The translations under genes were made by a program, and so were the position numbers. A stretch of 64,000 bases of DNA from Limnephilus marmoratus (Eukaryota > Arthropoda > Insecta > Trichoptera > Limnephilidae), in assembly GCA_917880885.1 (NCBI GenBank), contig OU862920.1, positions 35,561,019 through 35,625,018 of the forward strand, read 5' to 3'. Of this stretch, positions 53,480-64,000 are shown one piece after another. Position 1 is the first letter of the stretch. The number at the start of each line of letters is the position of its first letter. The notes under the pieces were generated by a model. That model ran no database searches. It saw only the letters and a list, made by a program, of their open reading frames with translations, and was not told the DNA's origin.

Positions 53480-53755
53480 TACATTAGCTCCACACAGGAG
53501 GCCCTGAGGAAAGTGATTCGCCTCAAAGCTTACGTCATCTTTGGGGATGCTGTGTGGCGGGTCTTTTTAAAGGAAGGAAAGAGAGAAAGTTCTGGGAAGT
53601 AAAAATATATGAGGGGTGGGTCAGTGTGTCCAGGAGTGACTTATGAATCCTTCCTTTCAAATGTGGTGCAAGGCAACGAGGGAGTCCAGCTAGAGACGTC
53701 ATATATCTAGTACATATAGACAAACTTCTCCCCATGAACCCGGGCACCCCCGATG
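53480..53755 (-). mobile_element. S1 SINE-like element, partial
   Basis: On the plus strand AGCTCCACACAGGAGGCCCTG, CATCTTTGGGGATGCTGTGTG, AGTTCTGGGAAG, GTGTGTCCAGGAGTGAC and CCCGGGCACCCC mark S1 in reverse. The 5' third is missing. It abuts the following type 2 element. Confidence 0.65.
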
Positions 53756-53756
53756 A

Positions 53757-54022
53757 AAAAAATTTTCGAGTGCAGTTAACACGCGGTAGAAGCGAAACTT
53801 TACCAAAACAATCCTAAACTGTGAAGAACAAGGAGCCCTGAAAAGTGAGGTCATAATCAAAGCGCTACGAGCAGGCCTTATATCTCAACCAAAGGGTTTT
53901 ATATCTCAACCAATAGGAGTCTTGATTTGTATGATGCTTTGCAGATGCTGTAAGCGTCATTTCGGTTTCATCCGAATTCCGAATCGCTAACGGGTCTAAG
54001 CAAGTTTCACTTCAAAAACAAA
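53757..54022 (+). mobile_element. GAAGT family type 2
   Basis: CGAGTGCAGTTAACACGCGG and TAGAAGCGAAACTTTACC open. AGTGAGGTCATAATCAAAGC, CCAATAGGAGTC and CATTTCGGTTTCATCCG follow. GTCTAAGCAAGTTTCACTTC closes. ATATCTCAACCAA occurs twice inside. Confidence 0.75.
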
Positions 54023-54680
54023 GGGAGTGAACCAGTGTGGTTTATACAATAAATGAGTTCCGGGCCGCGGTACACATTCGTCTAACAAATTGATAAATTA
54101 GTTACATTAAGCAGTAATATTTTCATGATAGTGCCGTTGAAAAGGGGTGATTAAATTTACTTTAATTCGCTTAATCTACTTAATTATATCAAAGCCAGCA
54201 TGCCTACTGTAAGTTCAGTAAACGACCTATATTCCCGGATGAAGCCGCACCGCTCACTGGGGACTTGATCAAATAATATACTCCGGATGCCATCCAGTTT
54301 CCTACTTATTTTCTGGATTCCCATGTTCCTTTGAATAATTTATACAGTTTCATTGAACGCCTTGAAATCGAATTTGAAACTTGTTTCCATAAATTCAATG
54401 ACTCGTAACGTTACATATTAGCTTTCAAGAAAGTTTGTTTTAAAATTATATTCCGAGAATGTTGCGCCGCAGCTCTTTTCAAATATTTGATTTGATGCCT
54501 ATCTAAGTCAGTATATATCAGAATCATCAATCGTCAAACAGTATTAATAGGCTTGCGTCTGCGCGGTTGAATTTAAGAGTGCATGTCGAGAGAGTGTCAT
54601 GCCGTATGCGCCGCGCACCATAAACATCCGTGTACGTGAAGTTTCAAACAAAGCTGCCTTTATAATTCGGTTTCGAATTC
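54023..54680. other. Unannotated DNA
   Basis: No domain, RNA or element ends. Confidence 0.4.
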
Positions 54681-54836
54681 GAATAATCGGCCTCCTTTTT
54701 GTTCGATGCTTCGTAGAATACAACTTAAAACAATTTTTAAATTTGGTAACATATTATAATAAATAAACCCTATAATTATACCTACTATTGATACTCTGGA
54801 TACGCCTCGTTCTCTCGAAGTGTCCATAAAAAGCAT
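54681..54836 (-). mobile_element. GAAGT type 3 sub-type, internal fragment
   Basis: TTCGATGCTTCGTAGAATAC, TTTTTAAATTTGGTAACATA, TTATAATAAATAAACCC and GATACTCTGGATACGCC match the middle of the 49130-49553 copy. Both ends are lost. Confidence 0.45.
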
Positions 54837-55579
54837 ATACGCATTGGCATTTGCAATTTATGTTACTTTTAAAGCTGAACGTACTAATGATAATAAAGAA
54901 AATATTTTCGAAATATTTTCAGCTCTACAAATCGTACAATTGTAAAATCCCGTGATTTTCACGCGTGTATCCTAATCTTTTAAACTAGCACGGGCTAGTA
55001 CGCATATTATAAAAGATTAAGTTTCTTTTAGTGCGGATCGAACCTGCTATTATTTACTCCTGTACTTTGAAGGTTAGCAAGCGACTCATAAATACGTTAT
55101 ATTATTTAAGTCAGGGTTGACTCGTGAGACAAGGACAGGTCGCTTTGGGTAAACCGGGCGCCCACCTGCTGCGTCAGTAATTTCCACACAGGATTAGCTT
55201 GGAATGGCTTATACGCGCCAGTCACTCGTGACAATACATTGTGTATGAGACATTACCTTACTGCTTGAGGCTCTGAGCTCACTGGCTCCAGAGGATAAGC
55301 AGGTTCGCCCGCTATTCAGCCAGGCTAACCTTGCAGCTAACCGTAATATCAGTTAAGAGGGTCATCTTGTGTGAAGGCTCCTTTTGTTAAGGGTTTTTTT
55401 TGGCGAACATACGACTGCAAACTATTTGTAACATATTTATTCCTACTTTGATCACATTACAATTTTTTCAGCCTGAAATCGTCGCTCATTGCTGCAGTAC
55501 ACGGCAACTTATACACTTATCTTAAAAAAAAACATTTTGCGGAGACCACGACTGCGTGCGTTCTGATTACCTAAAACTA
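54837..55579. other. Unannotated DNA
   Basis: No recognisable gene; a few GC-richer patches near 55140-55370. Confidence 0.4.
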
Positions 55580-55795
55580 AAGAAAACGAGTGTGCTTTAT
55601 ACCACACGACTGAAGTAAAACATTCATCTCCCTCTCAACTTCCGTTCGCCTCGCCCGACCGTTCGCCTTGCCCGATCACACTTTTCATAACGCTCTCGTC
55701 ACGCATTAACCAGCTTACTCCCCAAGTCGAGCGTGCGTAAAGGCCCGACCGTTCGCCTCACCCAATCACACTTTTCGTAACGCTCTCAAAAATAT
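55580..55795 (+). mobile_element. GAAGT family type 1, open-ended copy
   Basis: CGAGTGTGCTTTATACCACACG and GAAGTAAAACATTC open. CCCGACCGTTCGCC blocks and GTCGAGCGTGCGTAAAGGCC follow. As at 1.28 kb, the closing palindrome is replaced by a second CCCGACCGTTCGCC block, so these two copies form a sub-type. Confidence 0.65.
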
Positions 55796-57393
55796 TTCAA
55801 CATCTCCCTTGTAATCTCTTTTAGGTATTGAGTTAGTTTATTTAATTTTTTTTTCGGTAAAAGATTGTAAAACTACGAAGTCCAATAAACTGTTGTGTTT
55901 GCATCTGTTTGATATTCGTTTGGGGGTATAAAATACATTATTATTTCTTTTGTTGATTATGTCTTCATTTTTTTCGAGTTTTTTATATTTTTAAAGATAT
56001 ATTTCATAGAGTGCAATATAAACAGTTTACGGAAATTGAATAGTTTAGATTCTTCATATAATTCATACAATCCGTCGAAAATTAATATACATTGTCCTAT
56101 GAATAAACTATCAATGGAATGGTAAAATATTTGGAAACAGCTGCAAAATATTAAAGGAACGACAATTATGTTTTGATAATAAACCATGGGGTTTTATTAT
56201 TCGAATATTATTATTGAGGCAATGAAATTACTAAAGGGGAATGAATGTCGGCATAAAATATTATTAGCATACACCGTTAGAAACATCAATAACTTTCTGG
56301 GTAATGGAAAGCATCGTCGATAGGACGCTCGGATGGATTGAGTTCAAATTCCAAATTCCCCTGCGGGCTTAACTTTATATCCAACACGGCTTTGCTTAGG
56401 GAAAAGTTCTAAACTACACATAAACGTCCAACTAAAGTTTAATTAAATGCGCATAAAAATCATGCCATGAAAACATGAATGGTTTCCGTGCTCCAGTTTT
56501 ATATTATTGTATTATTTAGCTACAAAAGAGTTAGGTAATAAAATCGTCTTCGTAAAATTATTCATCTCCTATTCTTGTGACAATCTAAGACCCTTTCCTT
56601 TCACAAACGCTTAAAGGGGTTTGTCCCCATTTAGTGGCTACGGTAACTCGATCTACTGCACTCTCTTTTTACTCTGCCACTATATCTGTTAATGTTTACC
56701 CTAACTTTGTTTGTCACGACCCACATGGACTTAACCAATTTACACAGTACCCTTAGTGGAAATGTGTCAGAGTAGGAACTCCCCTCACCAATGCAACAAA
56801 AAGGTCGTTAAAAGTGTCACAAAGGCCTTATTATCTGGAAAGAACTCTTTCGCACTAGCAGGCGCAAGTGGTTCTTTTGCAATATATGTATAATATTGTT
56901 TGGAGTGATAAAATAGGAAAGAAGTAAGAGAAATACAAATGGAAAAGGAGTTTTTCCATCAACTTAAAAACATTTCAGAACGGGTTGTTTCACAGTATTT
57001 GAACAATTTAAGGAACCTATTACATCGGAGCTCTTCATCTCTTTACACAGAGCAATTGTGATTTTGACTTCTCTCAAAAGTTTAAAATACACTTTGTTTT
57101 TTAATCATGATTTTTAATATTTTTTGAATAGTTTCTTTCTCTTTTGTTTGAAATATTTCTTTTATCCTTTATTTTAAGTTTAGTTTTGATTTTTGTTGTG
57201 GTTTATATATGTTTGTGAGTCTATATTATTGACAATGCCTATTATTACACTGTAATATGGCGTACGCAGGGTGTAACAACACATACCCAAAGGATTTTAA
57301 CCGGCGATTCCTTAGCATATTTGAAGTAAAGAAAATGTAATTCTAAACGTGAACGTCCATCTGTCCGCGCCGGGCGCAACGCACGCACGGCAC
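55796..57393. other. Unannotated AT-rich DNA
   Basis: No gene, RNA or repeat recognised. Confidence 0.4.
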
Positions 57394-57435
57394 GCAACGA
57401 ATTTTTCTATATCTTTATATAGAAAAATCCGTTGC
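57394..57435. repeat. Hairpin, 18-bp stem with one mismatch
   Basis: GCAACGAATTTTTCTATA and TATAGAAAAATCCGTTGC pair around TCTT. CG-rich CGCACGC sequences lie outside it. It may be the fused ends of a small inverted-repeat element. Confidence 0.7.
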
Positions 57436-57660
57436 CCGCACCGACCGCCACAATTATACACACTGACAAGTTCAGCCAAACCGTTAAAAGTGTAACAATA
57501 TCTCGCTTTGAAAATCAACATAAGTACGATAAGTCTTTGTTCATCAAATTGTTCGATAAACGAAGGTGTTAATCTCTTCTGAATATAAAATTACCTTTGA
57601 TATGAAAGTAACATTAACCATCCGCATTCCTAACTAAATCTGTCTATAATAAATATAACA

Positions 57661-58035
57661 TCATGAACTTAAAACTTGCTCAACTAACGAAAATATTGCA
57701 CTACATAATATTTGATATTGTTTATATTACGTATTTTTCTTACAAACGCGCTCCACTAACTAAATATTTCCCATTCTACAAAACAAATACTTACAAACTT
57801 GCTCTACTAACCAAAAAATAACTCTACTATACTGAGTATTTTGAAACTTACTCTACTAACTAAAAACTGTCTTTTCCTGTAACTCTACTGCGTAACTCTA
57901 AAGCCTATTGTTTCAAACTCTACCTCTTAACTAAAATCTACTAAAATGTAGGTATAAAGAATTTCTACACATTTGGTCTCTTAACTAAAAACTGCCAATA
58001 CTGTTTATCTACTTCTTACAAACTCGTTGTAAATA
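57661..58035 (+). repeat. Degenerate tandem repeat of a CTCTACTAACTAAAA motif
   Basis: Related versions (TGCTCAACTAACGAAAA, CGCTCCACTAACTAAAT, TGCTCTACTAACCAAAAA, TACTCTACTAACTAAAAA, TACCTCTTAACTAAAAT, GTCTCTTAACTAAAAA) occur near 57678, 57750, 57800, 57850, 57920 and 57977. The motif is often preceded by ACAAACT or AAACT. Confidence 0.55.
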
Positions 58036-60773
58036 AGGTTCTCACACTATCGGTCTCAGTGAAAGTGATTAATTTCCCACTGGTCTTGTTTGCGTTTACT
58101 CTTAACAAAGACGAACCGATAGCGCGGAAAGAAAACTGTTGATTTGCCATCTGGATGGGGATGCTTCACGGTAGATAATGGGTAGTGAAAAGTAATTAAG
58201 CATCATTGTTCAAAGCAACGCTTCAAAGGCCCGAGAATAAAAATGGCAAAGCTTGGAATAGTTTTGATCTTCATAAAACAAAAATTCTTCGTGACAATCC
58301 TTTGAAAAGATGAATAGGCTTTGAGAATATTATCTACATAACCCAGCTTTAGCGGTTTTACTTATCATCCCCTGAACTGAGCTTACAAAATAGTGCCTAT
58401 TATAAGGTGTTTGTGAAACAGTTAAAACTTGGAAATAGCGAGTTGTGAGGCATAGTGAAATTTACAAAGTGTCTTCCGGAATTTAAACTTGAAGAACTCA
58501 AATAATATTGAAACAATAGTTATTCGAAAGACACACAAAAGAAAAAATGATTTATTTTCCGTTGATTTATTTAATTATTTTAAGGCTAAAATTTCGGAAA
58601 CTAAATAATTGTACAACTTATTTGTAATGATCCGAGTACTATAATTGTACAACTTATTTGTAATGATTGGATAAAATCCGAGGAAATATATTTAATTTCG
58701 TGTATTTTATATTGGAATCGATTATAATTTTAGTACTAAAGGCATCCGGTAATAGATTCTAGATTTTTGATTCTTAGACCAATCACTTTAAAGTACATAC
58801 TACAAGTATATAAATTATTAATATCGAATGAAATTCGTTATTCTGCCACCATAAGACAATCTCTTTTGACAGCACAACTTCAATTGGCAGTAACACATCC
58901 TAATACCGTTATCAGTGATAATTATTAATAAGTGTTCAAAGTTCAAGAACCGTAAAACGCTGAGAAGAAGTCTTCATTGTATATATATTTTTTTTAGATT
59001 TACAAAAGCAAAATCAAAAAGGTTAAAGAACGCGAAAAGAGTATTATTTTGACGATCGAATAAAAGAAAACGTTTCGCTATTGGTTCAGCTTTTCCTGAA
59101 TGTAGTACAGCTAAGTACGTAAAACTATGTGTTTATTATGGGTATCCACACCTCTTGATATAATTACGTTTTGGATATGTATTTTGATCACGAGTATGCA
59201 TTGAAAAGAGACATCAGAGAACACCAATGTTAAGGAAGTCATGATTGGCCTCATGAAATCAATATAAGATGTTACCATCGTTAAATAATAAATTGAACCT
59301 TTCCTCAATTCGTTTGTTAATGAAAGCAAGCTTGGACTGTTCTAGAAGCATCACACAGAGCCAGGATAATTAAAACGTAAGAGACATATTAATTTACCCA
59401 CCTAAGATGAAACTTGATTCGCTAGATAACTCCGTTCCTGACAAATTACTTGTTTATCATGTACAAAATCCCGCATTTCTAGCAAATGCAAGATACACAA
59501 CATTATGATTATCTAATATATTTTTAATAAATATTTGTATATTTTGAATGGATTTCCCTCCTGATCTGTCAGGTACTATAAAAAACCAATAGAATAATAA
59601 TATATATGTAAATATAAACCAGCAATTGAATGAATGGTTTTCATTTACCATAAAAGCATCCAATTGCAACCCATAAAACGGCATCCAGACCACTTGACTA
59701 AATAGCGGGAAGGCTGATATCGATTTTCACAGCATTATAGTCCAATACAACACGATCGGTGTTAAGCAATCGTGAATTTCCTTCAGCAAGGTAAAACATT
59801 TGTAAAATGAAATACTTAGGAATAAATGGTATTGAGTAAATTAAGGTACCTACACTGCAATAATAAAAGGGCGAAGTTGTCGGAATCTTATCCACTGGAG
59901 AGTATTTGGCCATATTCTGGCCAATTTGCTGACATTCGCGAGCGCCCGCTAGCCAAAATAAGGCCAATTTGAAAAGATTATTAACATTTCTTGTTTTTTT
60001 TTAAGTTCCCGCGTATTCGATATTTGGATAATCTTCACAGTTTAAGAAGAGATGTCTCGCACGTCTTTTAATTATTTGTTATTGTAATTCTGCGAAACGA
60101 AATTATTGAAATATTTTTTCTTAAAAAACATTGATTCTAAGTTACGTATTAAAAAAGGGCATTTCGATTTTAAACTCTGTGATTATCAACTAGGCCATAG
60201 ACACCTTACATAAGTCATAATATTTAATACTATCCAAACAGATACCACGTGCATCTTTTTAAAGTAAATAGTAATACGCAGAATTCACGAGTTAACTTAG
60301 GAACATTGATTTCTGTGAATCGGCATTCATTGGGTTGCCTTTTCTTACGTACCCTTTTATTACAATTTTTATAGAGATCTGGCTAGTTTAGTAAACTGCT
60401 CCCCAACTAACAATGGCGTATCGAAGAAAAGTCTCCGATTTGGTCAGGTAATCTTCCATCTTGGCGACACGTGCACCGTCTAGTGGAGGAGATACATAAT
60501 ATATAAATCTTGTCACGGACGGCTCTTCAAGCGATTGATTTTATCTGCTAAACACAACTTGTTTTCCTTTACAGAATCTTCCTCTAAAAAATAACCAAAC
60601 CCATTTCGCTATTCTTCGTGGAGACCCAAGCACTCTGAGCCGTGTAGCTCACACCGCTATGACGAGTGTTTTATAGTGATTGGATTTTATCCTTGGAGAA
60701 GTAAATATTGGAAATTTCTTTCCAGTTTTGGAAGGCTCCAAAAAATTGTTGTGACATATTTTTCAAATTTTTT
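58036..60773. other. Long AT-rich tract, nothing recognised
   Basis: GATCCGAGTACTATAATTGT with ACAACTTATTTGTAATGAT is locally duplicated near 58610-58670. No gene supported. The frames at 59111-59967 lack domains. Confidence 0.4.
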
Positions 60774-60869
60774 CGGGGACGATCGAGGAAGAACTGGCAT
60801 GATCAAGTGAATGAAGCACTTGAGTCAGGTCACGCCAAGAGTCGAAATAACAGAATAATATGCAAGTGA
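60774..60869 (+). pseudogene. Non-LTR retrotransposon C-terminal scrap
   Basis: The 31 codons RGRSRKNWHDQVNEALESGH and AKSRNN fit the 'GRP.K.W.DQV.E.L....A..R' segment of RTE-like C-termini, as at 32859. The element around it is gone. Confidence 0.45.
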
Positions 60870-62754
60870 CAATATGAGAATTCGAGTAAATCAAGTGGTG
60901 TGTACCGAGACGGCCTTACTCCGAGGAAAACGGTGTTATGGTTAGTTAATTAATTTTTTTGTTAATTATTTGAACTTTTTTCAAGATGCCAGTAGTTAAT
61001 TACACTGTCGGTGTCTTATTCAACTTTAATTACCTACGTCAATGTGCTGGGGTTAAGTGGGTGAGAACGAAAAATAATTTCCGGATTATTGGACTTTATT
61101 TTTAAGGTAAAGGGCAGAGAAACGCAATTGCTCGCCAAGAAAAATTTTCTAGAAAAAACATTATAGGTTAATAACATATTCGATAACAGAAAGTGTAAAA
61201 TGATATATTTCATCAATACAACCCAAGATTGTGCCCATGTGAAACCATTTTGAAAGGTTTACCCAGCAGAGAATCAATACCACGAAAGCCGGGTAGAGAA
61301 ATCCCGTGTGTTTAAAAAACCGACGTTGTAGTTAATGTTAAAATTCTGTCTTCCAACTTTTACTCCGAAATTTCGAGAATATCCGAGAAAATAATCATCA
61401 CTGCTTCCTGGAATAAGCCACCAGATCTTTTAAGAAAAAAATCATACTAAAAATTCTGTAATATTGTATTCATCCTCCATAATTATTTTGCTTCTTTCTA
61501 TGTAGGTACATAATAAATATATATTTCTTATTTCATAACCATGGTTATAATAACATTATATATCTTTAAATACACATCTATAAATATATTTTAATGTTTT
61601 CCACAGATATATTAAAAAATCAGAGTGAGTGAGTGAGTGAGTTTTTTCTTTGTTACAAAATTATTCACAAAATAAATAAAAACCACTTTTGCGCAGAAAT
61701 CGATCGTTTCTGGATTCCAATTGCTAATCTATTCTCATGCCTATTACCTGTAATAGTTGTACACAAAAGGCACACGAATACACACATTTTGGCCTGTATA
61801 TTATGCTAAAGTACTTATTTCAAATGGAGCCCCTTATAAGATAACATGTTTTATTTAGTTCTTTAACAGAAATTGTATTTTTAATGTGACTTTTGTTTTT
61901 TGTTACTACCTGATTTTGTTAGTTTCAGTTCATTATTTATTTTTTTTATTATCCAATCTGGTCTTCCGAAAAGATGTCTTGTTATTTTTTCGGACGAATT
62001 TTCTATGCGAAATTTTTGTTGGGTTCTTGTAAAATATTTACTCGAAAATTTCGTATATAATTATTGAAGAAAAATAAAATAATACTTTGATAAGTCGTAG
62101 AAATTGAGTAAAATCATTATAAAATATCAACGAAAGAGGTCGTATAAAATGCTTTTCATTATCACATATTATTCGCAACTTTTTTCGTTAAATTATGGAA
62201 CGTGTATTTATATCTGTCGATGATTAAAATTAATAGTATGCATTCCATTTTTTTTTCCATTATTCTCTTCATGCTATGTAACAGCGCTTAACTGTAACAC
62301 CAAACTATTCGTAATAATCGACTTGTCAAAGGAAAAGCTGACTGCGAAACAAAAAGCATAATCCTATTAATAGTGGCACACCATGCATATTATATATATA
62401 TATACGGGTATATGTAATATTGTTAGTTAGTTAACACCTTTAAATTATCAGTTAACTTGTTTAGAAACAAACTTTTTATGGGTTTAATTTAATTTTTAAT
62501 GGTGCCTGCGACAGCTGCAAATAATAGAGTTTATTATTTTTAATTGAAACACGCCAACACTGGGACCAACTAAAATGGGGATAAGTTTTAATTTTAATAA
62601 GTTTTTTGTTCATTTGCAAAAATCTATATTTTTCTATTAATGATGATGGAGTTTATAACTGTTCTCGTAGTTTATAATTTTGAATGAATTGAGATTTAGT
62701 TCAAACGTAATATTTTCGTTTTTAAATAAACGATGTAGAAGAAGATGAAATTAA
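60870..62754. other. AT-rich tract with two microsatellites
   Basis: (GAGT)n of about five units lies at 61622-61642 and (AT)n at 62391-62404. Otherwise no signal. Confidence 0.45.
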
Positions 62755-62829
62755 AATTTAATTAAATGAAGACAATATAAGCGAAACTCAATCGAAAATC
62801 TGGAAACAGAAAAATCAGAAAAAGATATT

Positions 62830-63224
62830 GACACCTCTGGGACTTGAACCCAGGACCTCTTGCTTAAGACACAAAATTTGTATGCGATAAATTTGCTACA
62901 ACATTCATAAATGAAATAAAAGACATAAGACAAAATTGTACTACTCAATTCCTTGATCGTAACACGTATACAACTCCTGCTATTATGTCAATGAGATTTA
63001 GACCTGTATCACAAAAAGATGTTAAAAAATAATTAACGATATGGATGTTAAAAAATCAGAAGGCTATGACCAAAAAAGAATTAATGACCTGAAGTTAATT
63101 GCTGATAATATAATCCCAGTACTGACTAAATTAATTAACCTTTGTGTAAGTAATAGTATCATGCCTGACGAACTTAAAACATCCATCCTCTGGGCAAACG
63201 CGCTAACCACTGCGCCACGGTGCC
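62830..63224 (-). tRNA. tRNA-like module split by an insertion
   Basis: The halves are 63224-63188 (GGCACCGTGGCGCAGTGGTT with AGCGCGTTTGCCCAG) and 62865-62830 (AGAGGTCCTGGGTTCAAGTC with CCAGAGGTGTC). Acceptor arms GGCACCG/AGGTGTC pair at six of seven positions, the A-box is TGGCGCAGTGGTTAGCGC, and the B-box is GGGTTCAAGTCCC. It is the same tRNA type as at 46290 and better preserved, but the anticodon loop is destroyed. Confidence 0.55.
62867..63187 (+). pseudogene. Non-LTR reverse transcriptase fragment inside tRNA module
   Basis: Plus-strand reading gives ATTFINEIKDIRQNC and MSMRFRPVSQKDVKK, then a stop. Next come KKSEGYDQKRINDLKLIADN and IIPVLTKLINLCVSNSIMPD. This is the RT motif 0-1 region of Jockey/CR1-type elements ('..SEGYD.I....LK......I...L..LIN..LS.....P..LK'). 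It breaks off at TSI, just before the expected motif. Not the same part as the 38.6-kb fragment, so they could be one family. Confidence 0.75.
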
Positions 63225-63247
63225 GATATCAAATTCGGTCATTTTAA

Positions 63248-64000
63248 CCCTCGACCCGTCGCGTGGGGTCTTTAAAAACCCAGGTTTTACAGAAATGCTA
63301 ATTATGTTAATTTTAAATTTTTTGTATTTCTTGGGCATTAACTATGTAACAATTTCTAGACATTTTGTTTTTTAAAGAGTTTTATTAAATGTACATTAGT
63401 TTTAATTCTGCTCGTGAATGATACGGTTGTATCGAAACCGGTCGCGGAAAAATTAAATTTAAGTAACAAATGTACATTTAATAAAACTCTTTAAAAAACA
63501 AAATGTTAATTTTAAATGTTCCCACTGATTTCTTACTTTAGGTAGCTTCCTAAAAGGGACTATACTTGACGCAAGCGCCGAGAAAATTTAGTTTGCGCAT
63601 GTGCGATGTGAGATACAGACTTGTGTTTCGGCGTGAGGCTAAAAAAAATCAACAAAATACCATGAAAAATCAAGTTTATATGTTTTTTTTTATTGTACTT
63701 TGTAGATTTTTTTGTTGTTATAATAATAAGTCTATATCAACCTCAAATAGTTATGATGGAAATTGGTTAGATTTTTTTTTAAAGTTTTCTATTAAAAAAT
63801 ATGATTCAAAATTTCAAAAAAATGTTCCTCCTTGATTTTTAAGCTCTTGCATTGAAAATAAATAACACATTTTTAACATTTCTTTTTATTTCAAAGCAAT
63901 CATTATCACCTGACTGTAATCAGTAAAAATAACATATAAAATGTATGCTACAACAACAATTTAATCATATTTATTTTTGGGGTCCTAAGCGACCCCACAC
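63248..64000 (+). mobile_element. piggyBac-type non-autonomous element, right end off-window
   Basis: It starts directly after TTAA (63244-63247) with CCCTCGACCCGTCGCGTGGG, then GGTCTTTAAAAACCC. The window ends with GGGGTCCTAAGCGACCCC and ACAC, the mirror image of that subterminal palindrome. The right terminus should follow within about 20 bases. Its insertion site is the TTTTTAAC of the tRNA unit, still visible in copy 2. The 89-codon frame at 63566 has no domain. Confidence 0.75.
63360..63506. repeat. Perfect 38-bp inverted repeat with 71-nt loop
   Basis: 63360-63397 (ACATTTTGTTTTTTAAAGAG...) and 63469-63506 are exact reverse complements. The loop contains GATACGGTTGTATCGAAACC and GGTCGCGG, a stem II-GAAACCGGTC block like that of PLE hammerheads, but the CTGANGA part is not intact. 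Confidence 0.8.

Larger units (their letters stand above)
62755..63243 (-). repeat. tRNA-carrying unit, copy 3, interrupted
   Basis: On the minus strand GACCGAATTTGATATC, a tRNA-like module, then AATATCTTTTTCTGATTTTT, GATTGAGTTTCGC and TTCATTTAATTAAA. The module is split by an RT fragment, and the upstream 270 bp of the unit is cut off at a TTAA by a piggyBac-type element. Confidence 0.7.

Noticed and set aside
60413..60460. ATGGCGTATCGAAGAAAAG followed by CAGGTAATC, a possible small first exon
   Set aside because: Good start context and a donor-like site, but only about 12 codons, no downstream exon and no recognised protein.

Overview
The window is eukaryotic, AT-rich and intron-bearing, and it is dominated by decayed mobile elements. 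I see no bacterial-style operon and no complete host gene. The element mix is typical of an insect or other arthropod: Penelope-like retroelements (PLEs) with GIY-YIG domains and hammerhead-ribozyme cores, RTE- and Jockey/CR1-like non-LTR fragments, piggyBac with TTAA sites, PIF/Harbinger with a MADF partner gene, hAT with an 8-bp duplication, and a Helitron-like element. I cannot name the species. Most reading frames are shadows inside repeats.

Four groups of elements recur. (1) A GAAGT family of short elements, whose ends carry the imperfect palindrome GAAGT-(A/G)AA-ACTTC. At least four interiors occur between similar ends: type 1 ('CTTTAGACCACACGACTGAAG' end), type 2 ('CCAATAGGAGCC' interior), type 3 ('GGATTTAGCCTGCGAGAGA' interior) and type 4 (a tRNA-like interior). 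(2) A SINE-like family, here called S1, with an A-rich 3' end. (3) PLE copies and their pLTRs. (4) A tRNA-carrying unit of about 430 bp that forms the 3' part of one PLE insertion and recurs twice more.

Layout. 1-9 kb: a degraded PLE end, GAAGT types 1 and 2, repeat R6, a tRNA-like sequence, S1. 9.2-11 kb: a type 4 element broken by two PLE insertions with duplications of 10 and 14 bp; one is a solo hammerhead pLTR, the other an RT/GIY-YIG fragment ending in the tRNA unit. 13-14 kb: a Harbinger relic. 15-16 and 28-29.4 kb: two opposed copies of a hairpin-bearing TIR element (R5). 22.2-22.6 kb: an inverted array of five plus five copies of a 14-nt motif. 23-24.7 kb: an RTE 3' end and a Helitron-like element. 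25-34 kb: dense GAAGT and S1 copies, one nested in another. 33.8-34.7 kb: a deleted piggyBac. 35-39.6 kb: non-LTR relics. 40.9-41.6 kb: a hAT MITE. 43.4 kb: a piggyBac N-terminal relic. 46-48.4 kb: a tRNA unit and a second hammerhead PLE. 49.8-50.8 kb: a two-exon transposase-like gene whose first exon is inverted between perfect 70-bp inverted repeats. 51.6-55.8 kb: S1 and GAAGT copies. 56-62.7 kb: mostly unannotated AT-rich DNA. 62.7-64 kb: a tRNA unit cut by an RT fragment and then by a piggyBac-type element that runs off the window.

The best leads are the inverted exon at 50 kb, the swapped tRNA modules at the 3' end of a PLE, the 270-bp solo hammerhead pLTR, and the 22-kb motif array. All calls come from reading the sequence; no database search or folding program was run.
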